From the NCBI GenBank assembly GCA_964035545.1, contig OZ037765.1, forward strand, positions 14,750,698 to 14,814,697: a DNA stretch of 64,000 nt. The letters run 5' to 3'. Both the position numbers and the translations under genes were made by a program. Of this stretch, positions 29,160 through 44,849 are shown piece by piece; positions within the stretch are counted from its first letter, which is position 1, and every line of letters starts with the position of its first letter. This DNA comes from Bugula neritina. Its lineage: Eukaryota > Bryozoa > Gymnolaemata > Cheilostomatida > Bugulidae. The notes beneath the pieces were generated by a model. It saw nothing but the letters and a program-made list of their open reading frames with translations. It searched no databases and was not told the origin of the DNA.

Positions 29160-31953
29160 TACTGAAATACACTGTAACCTACTGAAATACACTGCAACAT
29201 ACTACAACATACTGAAATACACTGTAACATTATGAATTACCCTGCAACACATTGAAAAATACTCCAACATATCGAAATATATGGTAAACAATTGAAATAT
29301 ACTGTAACACATCGAAAAATACTGCAACATACTGAAATATACTGTAACACACTGAAATATACTGCAACATACTGAAATACATTGTAACATACTGAAATAT
29401 ACTGCAACATACTGCAACATACTGAAATACACTGTAACATACTGAAATACACTGCAACATACTGCAACATACTGAAATACATTGGAACATATTGAAACAC
29501 ACTACAACACATTAAAATATACTGCAACACACTGAAACATACGGCAACATACTGAAATATACTGCAAAACATCTAAATATACTGCTACATACTGAAACAT
29601 GCTGTAGCATACTGAAATACACTGCAACACACTGAAGTATACTGTAATATACAGAAATGTACTGTAACATACTGAAACGTACGTCAACATACTGAAATGT
29701 ACTCCAACATGCTGAACTATACTGCAACATACTGAAATACACTGTAATATACTGAATTAAACTGCAACATACTGCAACATACTGAAATAAGCTGTACCAT
29801 ATTGAAATACACTACAACACATTGTAATATACTGCAACATACTGAACCATACGGCAACATACTTCAAATATACTGCAAGACATTGAAATATACTACAACA
29901 TAGTCAAATATAACGCAAGATACTGTAACATTCGGAAAAACACTGTGACATACTGAAATACACTGCAACATACTGCAACATACTGCAACATACTGATATA
30001 CACTGCAACACATTGAAATAAACCGCAACATACTTAAATATACGGTAACATACTGAAATATACTGTAACTCATTGAAAAACATTGCAACATACTAAAACA
30101 TACTGAAATATGCTGTAGCACACTGAAATACACCGCAGTTCACTGAAAAATAGTGTAATATACGGAAATATACCGTAACATACTGAAATATACTGTAACA
30201 GACTGAAATGTACTGTAACACACTGAAATACACTGCAACATGCTGAAATACACTGTAACATACTGAAATATACTGCAACATACTGCAACATACCGAATTA
30301 CACTGTAACAAACTGAAATACACTCCAACAAACTACAACATACTGAAATACACTGTAACATATTGAAATACACCGCAACACATTGAAATATACTGCAACA
30401 TAACGAAATATATAGTAAACTACTGAAATATACTGTAACACATTGAAACATACGGCAAAATACTAAAATACACTGCAACACACTGAAGTATACTGTAACA
30501 TATAGAAATGTACTGTAAAATACTTAAACATGTGACAACATACCAAAAAATATCCTGCAACATACTGAATTACACTGCAATATTCTGAAATATACTTCAA
30601 CATACTGAAACATACCTAAAAACATTGAAATATACTGAAATACAGTGTAGGATATTGAAATACACTGCAACAATTTGGAATATACAGCAACATACCGAAG
30701 TATATGGTAACCTACTGAAATATGTTGCAAACTACTGAAATATACTGCAACATACTGCAACATAATAAAATATACTATAACACACTGGAATAAACTGCAA
30801 AATACTGAAATATACTGTAACATACTGAAACATACTGCAACATACCGAAATATACTGTAACATTCTGAAATATACTGCAAGATACTGCAATATACTGAAA
30901 TACACTGTAACATACTGAAATACACTGCAACATACTGCAACATACTGACATACACTGGAACATACTGAAATACACTGCAACATACTACAACATACTGAAA
31001 TACACTGTAACCTACTGAAATATGCTGTAGCACACTGAAATATACTGCAACATACTGAAATATAATGCAAGTTACTACAACATACTGAAAAACACTGTGA
31101 CATACTGAAATACACTGCAACATACTGCAACATACTGCAACATACTGGAATACACTGTAACATATTGAAATACACTGCAACATACTGCAACATACTGCAA
31201 CACACTGAAACATACGGCAACACACTCACATGTACAGCGACACATTGAAATATACTGCAACATACTGAAATATGCTGTAGCATACTGAAATACACTGCAA
31301 CACACTGAAATATACTGCAACATACTGCAACATACTGAAATACACTGTAACATACTGAAATACACTGCAACATACTGCAACATACTGAAATACACTGGAA
31401 CATATTGAAACACACTACAACACATTGAAATATACTGCAACACACTGAAACATACAGCACCATACTGAAATATACTGCGACACATTAAAATATACTGCAA
31501 CATACTGAAATATGCTGTAGCATGCTGTAATATACTGTAACACACTGTATTATACTGCAACATACTGCAACATACTGACATACACTGGAACATACTGAAA
31601 TACACTCCAATATACTACAACATACTGAAATACACTGTACCCTACTGAAATATGCTGTAGCACACTGAAATAAACTGCAACATACTGAAATATAATGCAA
31701 GTTACTACAACGAACTGAAATACACTGTGACATACTGAGATACACTGCAACATACTGCAACATACTGCAACATACTGCAACATACTGGAACATATTGATA
31801 TACACTGTAACAGACTGAAATGTACTGTAACACACTGAAATATACTGCAACATGCTGAAATACAGTGTAACATACTGAAATATACTGCAACATACTCCAA
31901 CATACCGAATTACACTGTAACAAACTGAAATACACTCCAACATACTACAACAT
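29160..31953. repeat. 3.6-kb-spaced repeat of 25,550-28,340
   Basis: Offset 3,612 at first (cgtacg at 26066 and 29678), then 3,613 after a single extra base near 29,866, where 'atacttcaaatatactg' replaces 'atactgaaatatactg'. The offset stays at 3,613 through M1 (27029 and 30642) and cacatgtacagcgac (27614 and 31227). Both copies carry the same rare variants, such as 'atattctgaaat' in M1, so they share a recent common source. The extra base is one of only a few odd-numbered register changes in the window. Confidence 0.9.
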
Positions 31954-33163
31954 ACTGAAATACACTGTAACATATTGAAATACATCGCAACACATTGAAA
32001 TATACTGCAACACACTGAAATATACTGTAACACACTGTAATATACTGCAACATACTGCAACATACTGACATACACTGGAACATACTGAAATACACTCCAA
32101 TATACTACAACATACTGAAATACACTGTAACCTACTGAAATATGCTGTAGCACACCGAAATATACTGCAACATACTGAAATATAATGCAAGTTACTACAA
32201 CATACTGAAATACACTGTGACATACTGAGATACACTGCAACATACTGAGACATACTGCAACATACTGCAACATACTGATATACACTGTAACAGACTGAAA
32301 TGTACTGTAACACACTGAAATATACTGCAACATGCTGAAATACACTGTAACATACTGAAATATACTGCAACATACTGCAACATACCGAATTACACTGTAA
32401 CAAACTGAAATACACTCCAACATACTACAACATACTGAAATACACTGTAACGTATTGAAATACATCGCAACACATTGAAATATACTGCAACACACTGAAA
32501 TATACTGTAACACACTGTAATATAATGCAAGTTACTACAACATACTGAAATACACTGTGACATACTGAGTTACACTGCAACACCTTGAAATATAGTGCAA
32601 CACACTGAAAGATACGGCAACATACTGAAATATACTGCGACACATTGAAATATTCTGCAGCATACTGAAATATGCTGTAGCATACTGAAATATACTGTAA
32701 CACACTGAAATATACTGCAACATACTGAAATACATTGTAACATACTGAAATATACTGCAACATACTGAAATACACTGTAACATACTGAAACATACTGCAA
32801 CATACTGCAACATACTGAAATACACTGTAACATACTGAAATACACTGCAACATACTGTAACATACTGAAATACACTGGAACATATTGAAACACACTACAA
32901 CACATTGAAATATACTGCAACACACTGAAACATACAGCAACATACTGAAATATACTGCGACACATTGAAATATACTGCAACACAGCTAAATATAATGCAA
33001 GATACTGCAACATTCTGAAATACACTGTGACATACTGAAATACACTGCAACATACTTCAACATACTGCAACATACTGCAACATACTGAAATACACTGTAA
33101 CATATTGAAGTCCACTGCAACACATTGAAACATACTGCAACACACTGAAACATACGGCAACAT
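30030..33163. repeat. Long-range copy of 8,605-11,746 (offset about 21.4 kb)
   Basis: Frames and rare units match at an offset of 21,427 (8643 and 30070, 9305 and 30732, 9648 and 31075), then 21,417 after loss of one decamer from a pure atactgcaac run (10288 and 31705, 11153 and 32570). The overlap with the 3.6-kb repeat shows that repeat families are layered and not arranged as one simple series. Confidence 0.85.
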
Positions 33164-34320
33164 ACTGAAATATACTGCAACACATTGAAATATACTGCAA
33201 CATAGTCAAATATAATGCAAGATACTGTAACATTCTGAAACACACTGTGAGATACTGAAAAACACTGTGACATACTTAAATACACTGCAACATACTGCAA
33301 CATACTGAAATACACTGCAACACATTGAAATAAACCGCAACATACTTAAATATACGGTAACATACTGAAATATACTGTAACTCATTGAAAAACATTGCAA
33401 CATACTGAAACATACTGAAATATGCTGTAGCACACTGAAATACACCGCAGTTCACTGAAAAAAAGTGTAATATACGGAAATGTACCGTAACATACTGAAA
33501 TATACTGTAACAGACTGAAATGTACTGTAACACACTGAAATATACTGCAACATGCTGAAATACACTGTAACATACTGAAATATACTGCAACATACTCCAA
33601 CATACCGAATTACACTGTAACAAACTGAAATACACTCCAACATACTACAACATACTGAAATACACTGTAACATATTGAAATACATCGCAACACATTGAAA
33701 TATACTGCAACACACTGAAATATACTGTAACACACTGTAATATACTGCAACATGCTGCAACATACTGACATACACTGGAACATACTGAAATACACTCCAA
33801 TATACTACAACATACTGAAATATAATGCAAGTTACTACAACACACTGAAATACACTGTGACATACTGAGATACACTGCAACATACTGAGACATACTGCAA
33901 CATACTGCAACATACTGATATACACTGTAACAGACTGAAATGTACTGTAACACACTGAAATATACTGCAACATGCTGAAATACACTGTAACATACTGAAA
34001 TATACTGCAACATACTGCAACATACCGAATTACACTGTAACAAACTGAAATACACTCCAACATACTACAACATACTGAAATACACTGTAACGTATTGAAA
34101 TACATCGCAACACATTGAAATATACTGCAACACACTGAAATATACTGTAACACACTGTAATATAATGCAAGTTACTACAACATACTGAAATACACTGTGA
34201 CATACTGAGTTACACTGCAACACCTTGAAATATAGTGCAACACACTGAAAGATACGGCAACATACTGAAATATACTGCGACACATTGAAATATACTGCAG
34301 CATACTGAAATATGCTGTAG
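33164..34320. repeat. Satellite matching 21.7-22.9 kb with a 60-bp deletion
   Basis: Matches the 7.3-kb repeat copy 2 at an offset of 11,459 (frames 21817-22176 and 33276-33635), then 11,399 after six decamers are missing near 33,813, where 'catactgaaatataatg' joins directly. At about 34,325 the series is left for 'atactgctgcatagtcaaat' (as near 4347 and 12981), which ends domain 1. Confidence 0.83.
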
Positions 34321-35464
34321 CACACTGAAATATACTGCTGCATAGTCAAATATAATGCAAGATACTGTAACATTCTGAAAAACACTGTAACATACTTAAA
34401 TACACTGCAACATACTGCAACATTCTGCAACATACTGAAATATACTGTAACACATTGAAATACACTGCAAAACCTTGAAATATACTCCAACACACTGAAG
34501 GATACAGCAACATACTGAAATATACTGCGACACATTGAAATATACTGCAACATACTGAAATATGCTGTAGCATACTGAAATATACTGCAACACACTGTAA
34601 TATACTGCAACATACTGCAACATACTGACATACACTGGAACATACTGAAATACACTCCAACATACTACAACATACTGAAATACACTGTAACCTACTGAAA
34701 TATGCGGTAGCACACTGAAATATACTGCAACATACTGAAATATAATGAAAGTTACTACAACATACTGAAATACACTGTGACATACTGAGATACACTGCAA
34801 CATACTGCAACATACTGCAACCTACTGCAACATACTGAAATACACTGTAACAGACTGAAATGTACTGTAACACACTGACATATACTGCAACACATTGAAA
34901 TATACCGCAACATACTGAAATATGCTGTAGCACACTGAAATACACTGCAACTCACTATAATATGGTGTAATATACAGAAATGTACTGTAACATACTGAAA
35001 TATACTGCAACATACTGAAGTACACTGCAACATACTGCAACATACTGAAATACACTGTAACATATTGAAATACACGACAACACATTGAAATATACTGCAA
35101 CACACTGAAGGATACGGCAACATACTGAAATATACTGCGACACATTGAAATATACTGCAACATACTGAAATATGCTGTAGCATACTGAAATATACTGTAA
35201 CAAACTGTAAAATACTGCAACATACTGCAACATACTGACATACACTGGAACATACTGAAATACACTGCAACATACTACAACATACTGAAATACACTGTAC
35301 CCTACTGAAATATGCTGTAGCACACTGAAATATACTGCAACATACTGAAATATAATGCAAGTTACTACAACATACTGAAATACACTGTGACATACTGAGA
35401 TACACTGCAACATACTGCAACATACTGAAATACACTGTAACCTACTGAAATACACTGCAAAATA
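34321..35464. repeat. Start of the middle domain, related to 37.7-39.0 kb
   Basis: Carries units such as 'aaaaccttgaaatatactcc', 'gaaggatacagc', 'atgcggtagcacactg' and 'acgacaacacattg' that characterise 34-64 kb. Frame ends at 34396 and 37731 pair up, and the M2 series 'attatgaattacactg...atataataaacaactg' begins near 35,490. Only decamer satellite is present. Confidence 0.75.
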
Positions 35465-38125
35465 CTACAACATACTGAAATACACTGTAACATTATGAAT
35501 TACACTGCAACACATTGAAAAATACTGCAACATATCGAAATATATAATAAACAACTGAAATATACTGTAACACATCGAAAAATACTGCAACATACTGAAA
35601 TATACTGTAACACACTGAAATATACTGCTACATACTGAAATACATTGTAACATACTGAAATATACTGCAACATACTGCAACATACTGAAACACGCTGTAA
35701 CATACTGAAATACACTGCAACATACTACAACATATTGAAATACACTGCAACACATTGAAATATACTGCAACACACTGAAACATACGGCAACATATTGAAA
35801 TATACTGCAACACATTGAAATATACTGCAACATACCGAAAATAACTGCAACTGTGCAATATAATGAAATATACTGCAAAAATACTGAAATATACTGCAAC
35901 AATTTGAAAGTTACTGTATGATACTGACATATACTGAAACACACTGAAACATACTGCAAGATACTGCAACATACTGAAACACACTATAACATACTGAAAT
36001 ACACTGCAACATACTGCAACATACTGAATTACACTGTAACATATTGAAATACACTGCAATACATTGAAATTTACTGCAACACACTGAAACATACTGCAAC
36101 ATACTGAAATATACTGCAACATATCGAAGTATATTGTAATATACGGACATGTACTGTAACATACTGAAACATACTGAAACATACTGAAACATAGTGAAAT
36201 ATACTTCAACATACTGAAATATACTGCAACATACTGCAACATACTGAAATACACTGTAACATACTGAAACACACTGCAACACATTGAAACAAACTGCAAC
36301 AAACCTAAATATACGGTAATATACTGAAATATACTGTAACACATTGAAAAACACTGCAAGATACTGAAATATGCTGTAGCACACTGAAATACACTGCAAC
36401 ATACTGAAATACACTGTAAAATACTGAAATACACTGCAACATACTGCAACATACTGAAATACACTGTAACCTACTGAAATACACTGCAACATACTACAAC
36501 ATACTGAAATACACTGTAACATTATGAATTACACTGCAACACATTGAAATATACTGCAACATACCGAAATATATGGTAAACAACTGAAATATACTGCAAA
36601 AATACTGAAATATACTGTAACATACTGAAAGATACTGCAACGTACTGAAATACACTGTAACATACTGAAATACGCGGCAACATACTGCAACATACTGTAT
36701 TACACTGTAAGATCTTGAAATACACTGCAACACATTGAAAGTTACTGCAACATTCTAAAATATACTGCAACATACTGCAACATACTGAAATACACTGTAA
36801 CATACTGAAATACACTGCAACATACTGCAACATACTGAAATACACTGCAACACATTGAAATAAACCGCAACATACTTAAATATACGGTAACATACTGAAA
36901 TATACTGTAACTCATTGAAAAACATTGCAACATACTGAAACATACTGAAATATGCTGTAGCACACTGAAATACACCGCAGTTCACTGAAAAATAGTGTAA
37001 TATACGGAAATGTACCGTAACATACTGAAATATACTGTAACAGACTGAAATGTACTGTAACACACTGAAATATACTGCAACATGCTGAAATACACTGTAA
37101 CATACTGAAATATACTGCAACATACTGCAACATACCGAATTACACTGTAACAAACTGAAATACACTCCAACATACTACAACATACTGAAATACACTGTAA
37201 CATATTGAAATACACCGCAACACATTGAAATATACTGCAACATACCGAAATATATGGTAAACTACTGAAATATACGGTAACACATTGAAACATACCGCAA
37301 AATACTAAAATACACTGCAATACACTGAAGTATACTGTAATATATATAGAAATGTACTGTAAAATACTTAAACATACGACAACATACCAAAAAATATACT
37401 GCAACATACTGAATTACACTGCAATATCCTGAAATATACTTCAACATAATGAAACATACCTAAAAACATTGAAATATACTGAAATACAGTGTAGGATATT
37501 GAAATACACTGCAACAATTTGGAATATACAGCAACATACCGAAATATATGGTAACCTACTGAAATATGTTGCAAACTACTGAATTATACTGCAACATACT
37601 GCAACATAATGAAATATACTATAACACACTGGAATAAACTGCAAAATACTGAAATATACTGTAACATACTGAAACATACTGCAACATACCGAAATATACT
37701 GTAACATACTGAAATATACTGCAAGAAACTTCAATATACTGAAATACACTGTAACATACTGAAATACACTGCAACATACTGCAACATACTGACATACACT
37801 GGAACATACTGAAATACACTGCAACATACTACAACATACTGAAATACACTGTAACCTACTGAAATATGCTGTAGCACGCTGAAATATACTGCAACATACT
37901 GAAATATAATGCAAGTTACTACAACATACTGAAATACACTGTGACATACTGAAATACACTGCAACATACTGCAACATACTGCAACATACTGAAATATACT
38001 GTAACATACTGCAATATACTGCAACACATTGAAATATACTCCAACACACTGAAGGATACAGCAACATACTGAAATATACTGCGACACATTGAAATATACT
38101 GCAACATACTGAAATATGCTGTAGC
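35465..38125. repeat. Higher-order repeat, copy at 44,589-47,230
   Basis: Matches 44,589 onward at an offset of 9,124, then 9,104 after a 20-bp loss near 45,335 ('cttcaacatactgcaac' for 'cttcaacatactgaaatatactgcaac'). Further pairs are 36494 and 45598, 36912 and 46016, 37486 and 46590 (M1), and 37919 and 47023. A related copy lies at about 54.3-56.9 kb. It includes the irregular block around 35,851. Confidence 0.87.
35830..35885. repeat. Irregular block M3 ('ctgtgcaatataatg'), first of six copies
   Basis: The decamer rhythm is disturbed: 'ataactgcaactgtgcaat' loses 2 bp and 'atactgcaaaaatactg' gains 1 bp, a net -1. 'ctgtgc' starts at 35851, 40095, 42624, 44975, 49313 and 54671, all inside the middle domain. 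A +1 site ('atactgcaaaaatactg' again) lies about 750 bp downstream in some copies (36,599; 45,70x; 50,04x; 55,42x) and restores the register. Confidence 0.88.
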
Positions 38126-40654
38126 ATACTGAAATATACTGTAACACACTGTAATGTACTGCAACATACTGCAACATACTGACATACACTGGAACATACT
38201 GAAATACACTCCAACATACTACAACATACTGAAATACACTGTAACCTACTGAAATATGCGGTAGCACACTGAAATATACTGCAACATACTGAAATATAAT
38301 GAAAGTTACTACAACATACTGAAATACACTGTGACATACTGAGATACACTGCAACATACTGCAACATACTGCAACCTACTGCAACATACTGAAATACACT
38401 GTAACAGACTGAAATGTACTGTAACACACTGACATATACTGCAACACATTGAAATATACCGCAACATACTGAAATATGCTGTAGCACACTGAAACACACT
38501 GCAACTCACTATAATATAGTGTAATATACAGAAATGTACTGTAACATACTGAAATATACTGTAACATACTGAAATCTACTGCAACATACTGAAGTACACT
38601 GCAACATACTGCAACATACTGAAATACACTGTAACATATTGAAATACACGACAACACATTGAAATATACTGCAACACACTGAAGGATACGGCAACATACT
38701 GAAATATACTGCGACACATTGAAATATACTGCAACATACTGAAATATGCTGTAGCATACTGAAATATACTGTAACACACTGCAAAATACTGCAACATACT
38801 GCAACATACTGACATACACTGGAACATACTGAAATACACTGCAACATACTACAACATACTGAAATACACTGTACCCTACTGAAATATGCTGTAGCACACT
38901 GAAATATACTGCAACATACTGAAATATAATGCAAGTTACTACAACATACTGAAATACACTGTGACATACTGAGATACACTGCAACATACTGCAACATACT
39001 GAAATACACTGTAACCTACTGAAATACACTGCGAAATACTACAACATACTGAAATACACTGTAACATTATGAATTACACTGCAACACATTGAAAAATACT
39101 GCAACATATCGAAATATATAATAAACAACTGAAATATACTGTAACACATCGAAAAATACTGCAACATACTGAAATATACTGTAACACACTGAAATATACT
39201 GCAACATACTGAAATACATTGTAACATACTGAAATATACTGCAACATACTGCAACATACTGAAACACGCTGTAACATACTGAAATACACTGCAACATACT
39301 ACAACATATTGAAATACACGACAACACATTGAAATATACTGCAACACACTGAAGGATACGGCAACATACTGAAATATACTGCGACACATTGAAATATACT
39401 GCAACATACTGAAATATGCTGTAGCATACTGAAATATACTGTAACACACTGCAAAATACTGCAACATACTGCAACATACTGACATACACTGGAACATACT
39501 GAAATACACTGCAACATACTACAACATACTGAAATACACTGTACCCTACTGAAATATGCTGTAGCACACTGAAATATACTGCAACATACTGAAATATAAT
39601 GCAAGTTACTACAACATACTGAAATACACTGTGACATACTGAGATACACTGCAACATACTGCAACATACTGAAATACACTGTAACCTACTGAAATACACT
39701 GCGAAATACTACAACATACTGAAATACACTGTAACATTATGAATTACACTGCAACACATTGAAAAATACTGCAACATATCGAAATATATAATAAACAACT
39801 GAAATATACTGTAACACATCGAAAAATACTGCAACATACTGAAATATACTGTAACACACTGAAATATACTGCAACATACTGAAATACATTGTAACATACT
39901 GAAATATACTGCAACATACTGCAACATACTGAAACACGCTGTAACATACTGAAATACACTGCAACATACTACAACATATTGAAATACACTGCAACACATT
40001 GAAATATACTGCAACACACTGAAACATACGGCAACATATTGAAATATACTGCAACACATTGAAATATACTGCAACATACCGAAAATAACTGCAACTGTGC
40101 AATATAATGAAATATACTGCAAAAATACTGAAATATACTGCAACAATTTGAAAGTTACTGTATGATACTGACATATACTGAAACACACTGAAACATACTG
40201 CAAGATACTGCAACATACTGAAACACACTATAACATACTGAAATACACTGCAACATACTGCAACATACTGAATTACACTGTAACATATTGAAATACACTG
40301 CAATACATTGAAAGTTACTGCAACACACTGAAACATACTGCAACATACTGAAATATACTGCAACATACTGCAACATACTGAAACACGCTGTAACATACTG
40401 AAATACACTGCAACATACTACAACATATTGAAATACACTGCAACACATTGAAATATACTGCAACATACCGAAATATATAGTAAACTACTGAAATATACTG
40501 TAACTCATTGAAAAACATTGCAACATACTAAAACATACTGAAATATGCTGTAGCACACTGAAATACACCGCAGTTCACTGAACAATAGTGTAATATACGG
40601 AAATATACCGTAACATACTGAAATATACTGTAACAGACTGAAATGTACTGTAAC
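38126..40654. repeat. 2,529-bp tandem repeat, copy 1
   Basis: 'taacacactgtaatgtact' at 38142 recurs at 40671. The offset of 2,529 holds over the full length (frames 38376-39029 and 40905-41558, 39709-40203 and 42238-42732, and the M3 block 40095 and 42624). The translated frames of the two copies appear identical, so divergence is very low. The offset is 9 modulo 10, exactly the single -1 M3 slip. It contains the nested 670-bp pair. Confidence 0.9.
38641..39980. repeat. 670-bp tandem pair nested in the 2,529-bp repeat
   Basis: 'gaaatacacgacaacacatt' starts at 38641 and 39311. The first unit ends at 'acaacatatt', joined to the start of the second; after the second unit 'acaacatatt' continues as 'gaaatacact'. 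The pair recurs 2,529 bp downstream (about 41,170-42,509), so the 670-bp event came before the 2,529-bp one. Confidence 0.88.
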
Positions 40655-43183
40655 ACACTGAAATATACTGTAACACACTGTAATGTACTGCAACATACTG
40701 CAACATACTGACATACACTGGAACATACTGAAATACACTCCAACATACTACAACATACTGAAATACACTGTAACCTACTGAAATATGCGGTAGCACACTG
40801 AAATATACTGCAACATACTGAAATATAATGAAAGTTACTACAACATACTGAAATACACTGTGACATACTGAGATACACTGCAACATACTGCAACATACTG
40901 CAACCTACTGCAACATACTGAAATACACTGTAACAGACTGAAATGTACTGTAACACACTGACATATACTGCAACACATTGAAATATACCGCAACATACTG
41001 AAATATGCTGTAGCACACTGAAACACACTGCAACTCACTATAATATAGTGTAATATACAGAAATGTACTGTAACATACTGAAATATACTGTAACATACTG
41101 AAATCTACTGCAACATACTGAAGTACACTGCAACATACTGCAACATACTGAAATACACTGTAACATATTGAAATACACGACAACACATTGAAATATACTG
41201 CAACACACTGAAGGATACGGCAACATACTGAAATATACTGCGACACATTGAAATATACTGCAACATACTGAAATATGCTGTAGCATACTGAAATATACTG
41301 TAACACACTGCAAAATACTGCAACATACTGCAACATACTGACATACACTGGAACATACTGAAATACACTGCAACATACTACAACATACTGAAATACACTG
41401 TACCCTACTGAAATATGCTGTAGCACACTGAAATATACTGCAACATACTGAAATATAATGCAAGTTACTACAACATACTGAAATACACTGTGACATACTG
41501 AGATACACTGCAACATACTGCAACATACTGAAATACACTGTAACCTACTGAAATACACTGCGAAATACTACAACATACTGAAATACACTGTAACATTATG
41601 AATTACACTGCAACACATTGAAAAATACTGCAACATATCGAAATATATAATAAACAACTGAAATATACTGTAACACATCGAAAAATACTGCAACATACTG
41701 AAATATACTGTAACACACTGAAATATACTGCAACATACTGAAATACATTGTAACATACTGAAATATACTGCAACATACTGCAACATACTGAAACACGCTG
41801 TAACATACTGAAATACACTGCAACATACTACAACATATTGAAATACACGACAACACATTGAAATATACTGCAACACACTGAAGGATACGGCAACATACTG
41901 AAATATACTGCGACACATTGAAATATACTGCAACATACTGAAATATGCTGTAGCATACTGAAATATACTGTAACACACTGCAAAATACTGCAACATACTG
42001 CAACATACTGACATACACTGGAACATACTGAAATACACTGCAACATACTACAACATACTGAAATACACTGTACCCTACTGAAATATGCTGTAGCACACTG
42101 AAATATACTGCAACATACTGAAATATAATGCAAGTTACTACAACATACTGAAATACACTGTGACATACTGAGATACACTGCAACATACTGCAACATACTG
42201 AAATACACTGTAACCTACTGAAATACACTGCGAAATACTACAACATACTGAAATACACTGTAACATTATGAATTACACTGCAACACATTGAAAAATACTG
42301 CAACATATCGAAATATATAATAAACAACTGAAATATACTGTAACACATCGAAAAATACTGCAACATACTGAAATATACTGTAACACACTGAAATATACTG
42401 CAACATACTGAAATACATTGTAACATACTGAAATATACTGCAACATACTGCAACATACTGAAACACGCTGTAACATACTGAAATACACTGCAACATACTA
42501 CAACATATTGAAATACACTGCAACACATTGAAATATACTGCAACACACTGAAACATACGGCAACATATTGAAATATACTGCAACACATTGAAATATACTG
42601 CAACATACCGAAAATAACTGCAACTGTGCAATATAATGAAATATACTGCAAAAATACTGAAATATACTGCAACAATTTGAAAGTTACTGTATGATACTGA
42701 CATATACTGAAACACACTGAAACATACTGCAAGATACTGCAACATACTGAAACACACTATAACATACTGAAATACACTGCAACATACTGCAACATACTGA
42801 ATTACACTGTAACATATTGAAATACACTGCAATACATTGAAAGTTACTGCAACACACTGAAACATACTGCAACATACTGAAATATACTGCAACATACTGC
42901 AACATACTGAAACACGCTGTAACATACTGAAATACACTGCAACATACTACAACATATTGAAATACACTGCAACACATTGAAATATACTGCAACATACCGA
43001 AATATATAGTAAACTACTGAAATATACTGTAACTCATTGAAAAACATTGCAACATACTAAAACATACTGAAATATGCTGTAGCACACTGAAATACACCGC
43101 AGTTCACTGAACAATAGTGTAATATACGGAAATATACCGTAACATACTGAAATATACTGTAACAGACTGAAATGTACTGTAAC
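40655..43183. repeat. 2,529-bp tandem repeat, copy 2
   Basis: Same ordered content as 38126-40654. At its end, near 43,199, the sequence continues with 'atactgcaacatgctg', whereas copy 1 at the matching point turned into 'atactgtaacacactgtaatg', locating the junction at about 40,660. The shared words at the joint ('taacacactgaaatatactg') blur the exact base. Confidence 0.9.
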
Positions 43184-44240
43184 ACACTGAAATATACTGC
43201 AACATGCTGAAATACACTGTAACATACTGAAATATACTGCAACATACTGCAACATACCGAATTACACTGTAACAAACTGAAATACACTCCAACAAACTAC
43301 AACATACTGAAATACACTGTAACATATTGAAATACACCGCAACACATTGAAATATACTGCAACATACCGAAATATATGGTAAACTACTGAAATATACTGT
43401 ATCACATTGAAACATACCGCAAAATACTAAAATACACTGCAACACACTGAAGTATACTGTAATATATAGAAATGTACTGTAAAATACTTAAACATATGAC
43501 AACATACCAAAAAATATACTGCAACATACGGAATTACACTGCAATATCCTGAAATATACTTCAACATACTGAAACATACCTAAAAACATTGAAATATACT
43601 GAAATACAGTGTAGGATATTGAAATACACTGCAACAATTTGGAATATACAGCAACATACCGAAATATATGGTAACCTACTGAAATATGTTGCAAACTACT
43701 GAAATATACTGCAACATACTGCAACATAATAAAATATACTATAACACACGGGAGTAAACTGCAAAATACTGAAATATACTGTAACATACTGAAACATACT
43801 GCAACATACCGAAATATACTGTAACAATCTGAAATATACTGCAAGATACTGCAATATACTGAAATACACAGTAACATACTGAAATACACTGCAACATACT
43901 GCAACATACTGACATACACTGGAACATACTGAAATACACTGCAACATACTACAACATACTGAAATACACTGTAACCTACTGAAATATGCTGTAGCACACT
44001 GAAATATACTGCAACATACTAAAATACACTGCAACACATTAAAATATACTGCAACATAGTCAAATATAATGCAAGATACTGTAACATTCTGAAAAACACT
44101 GTAACATACTTAAATACACTGCAACATACTGCAACATACTGAAATACACTGCAACACATTGAAATAAACCGCAACATACTTAAATATACGGTAACATACT
44201 GAAATATACTGTAACTCATTGAAAAACATTGCAACATACT
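43034..44240. repeat. Repeat shared with 57,595-58,800
   Basis: An offset of 14,561 holds for frames 43034 and 57595, 43104 and 57665, 43488 and 58049, 43739 and 58300, and for M1 at 43606 and 58167. Both copies share unusual variants such as 'ctgtatcacattg' near 43398/57959 and 'ggagtaaactgc' in M1, with few point differences ('acatacgg' for 'acatactg'). This links the middle and right domains. Confidence 0.87.
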
Positions 44241-44849
44241 GAAACATACTGAAATATACTGCGACACATTGAAATATACTGCAACATACTGAAATATGCT
44301 GTAGCATACTGAAATATACTGTAACACACTGTAAAATACTGCAACATACTGCAACATACTGACATACACTGGAACATACTGAAATACACTGCAACATACT
44401 ACAACATACTGAAATACACTGTACCCTACTGAAAGATGCTGTAGCACACTGAAATATACTGCAACATACTGAAATATAATGCAAGTTACTACAACATACT
44501 GAAATAAACTGTGACATACTGAGATACACTGCAACATACTGCAACATACTGAAATACACTGTAACCTACTGAAATACACTGCAAAATACTACAACATACT
44601 GAAATACAATGTAACATTATGAATTACACTGCAACACATTGAAAAATACTGCAACATATCGAAATATATAATAAACAACTGAAATATACTGTAACACATC
44701 GAAAAATACTGCAACATACTGAAATATACTGTAACACACTGAAATATACTGCAACATACTGAAATACATTGTAACATACTGAAATATACTGCAACATACT
44801 GCAACATACTGAAACACGCTGTAACATACTGAAATACACTGCAACATAC

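Noticed and set aside
35830-35885. M3 block as a tRNA, small RNA or origin
   Set aside because: It is too short and lacks any cloverleaf, hairpin or AT-rich unwinding structure. It differs from satellite by only a few bases.
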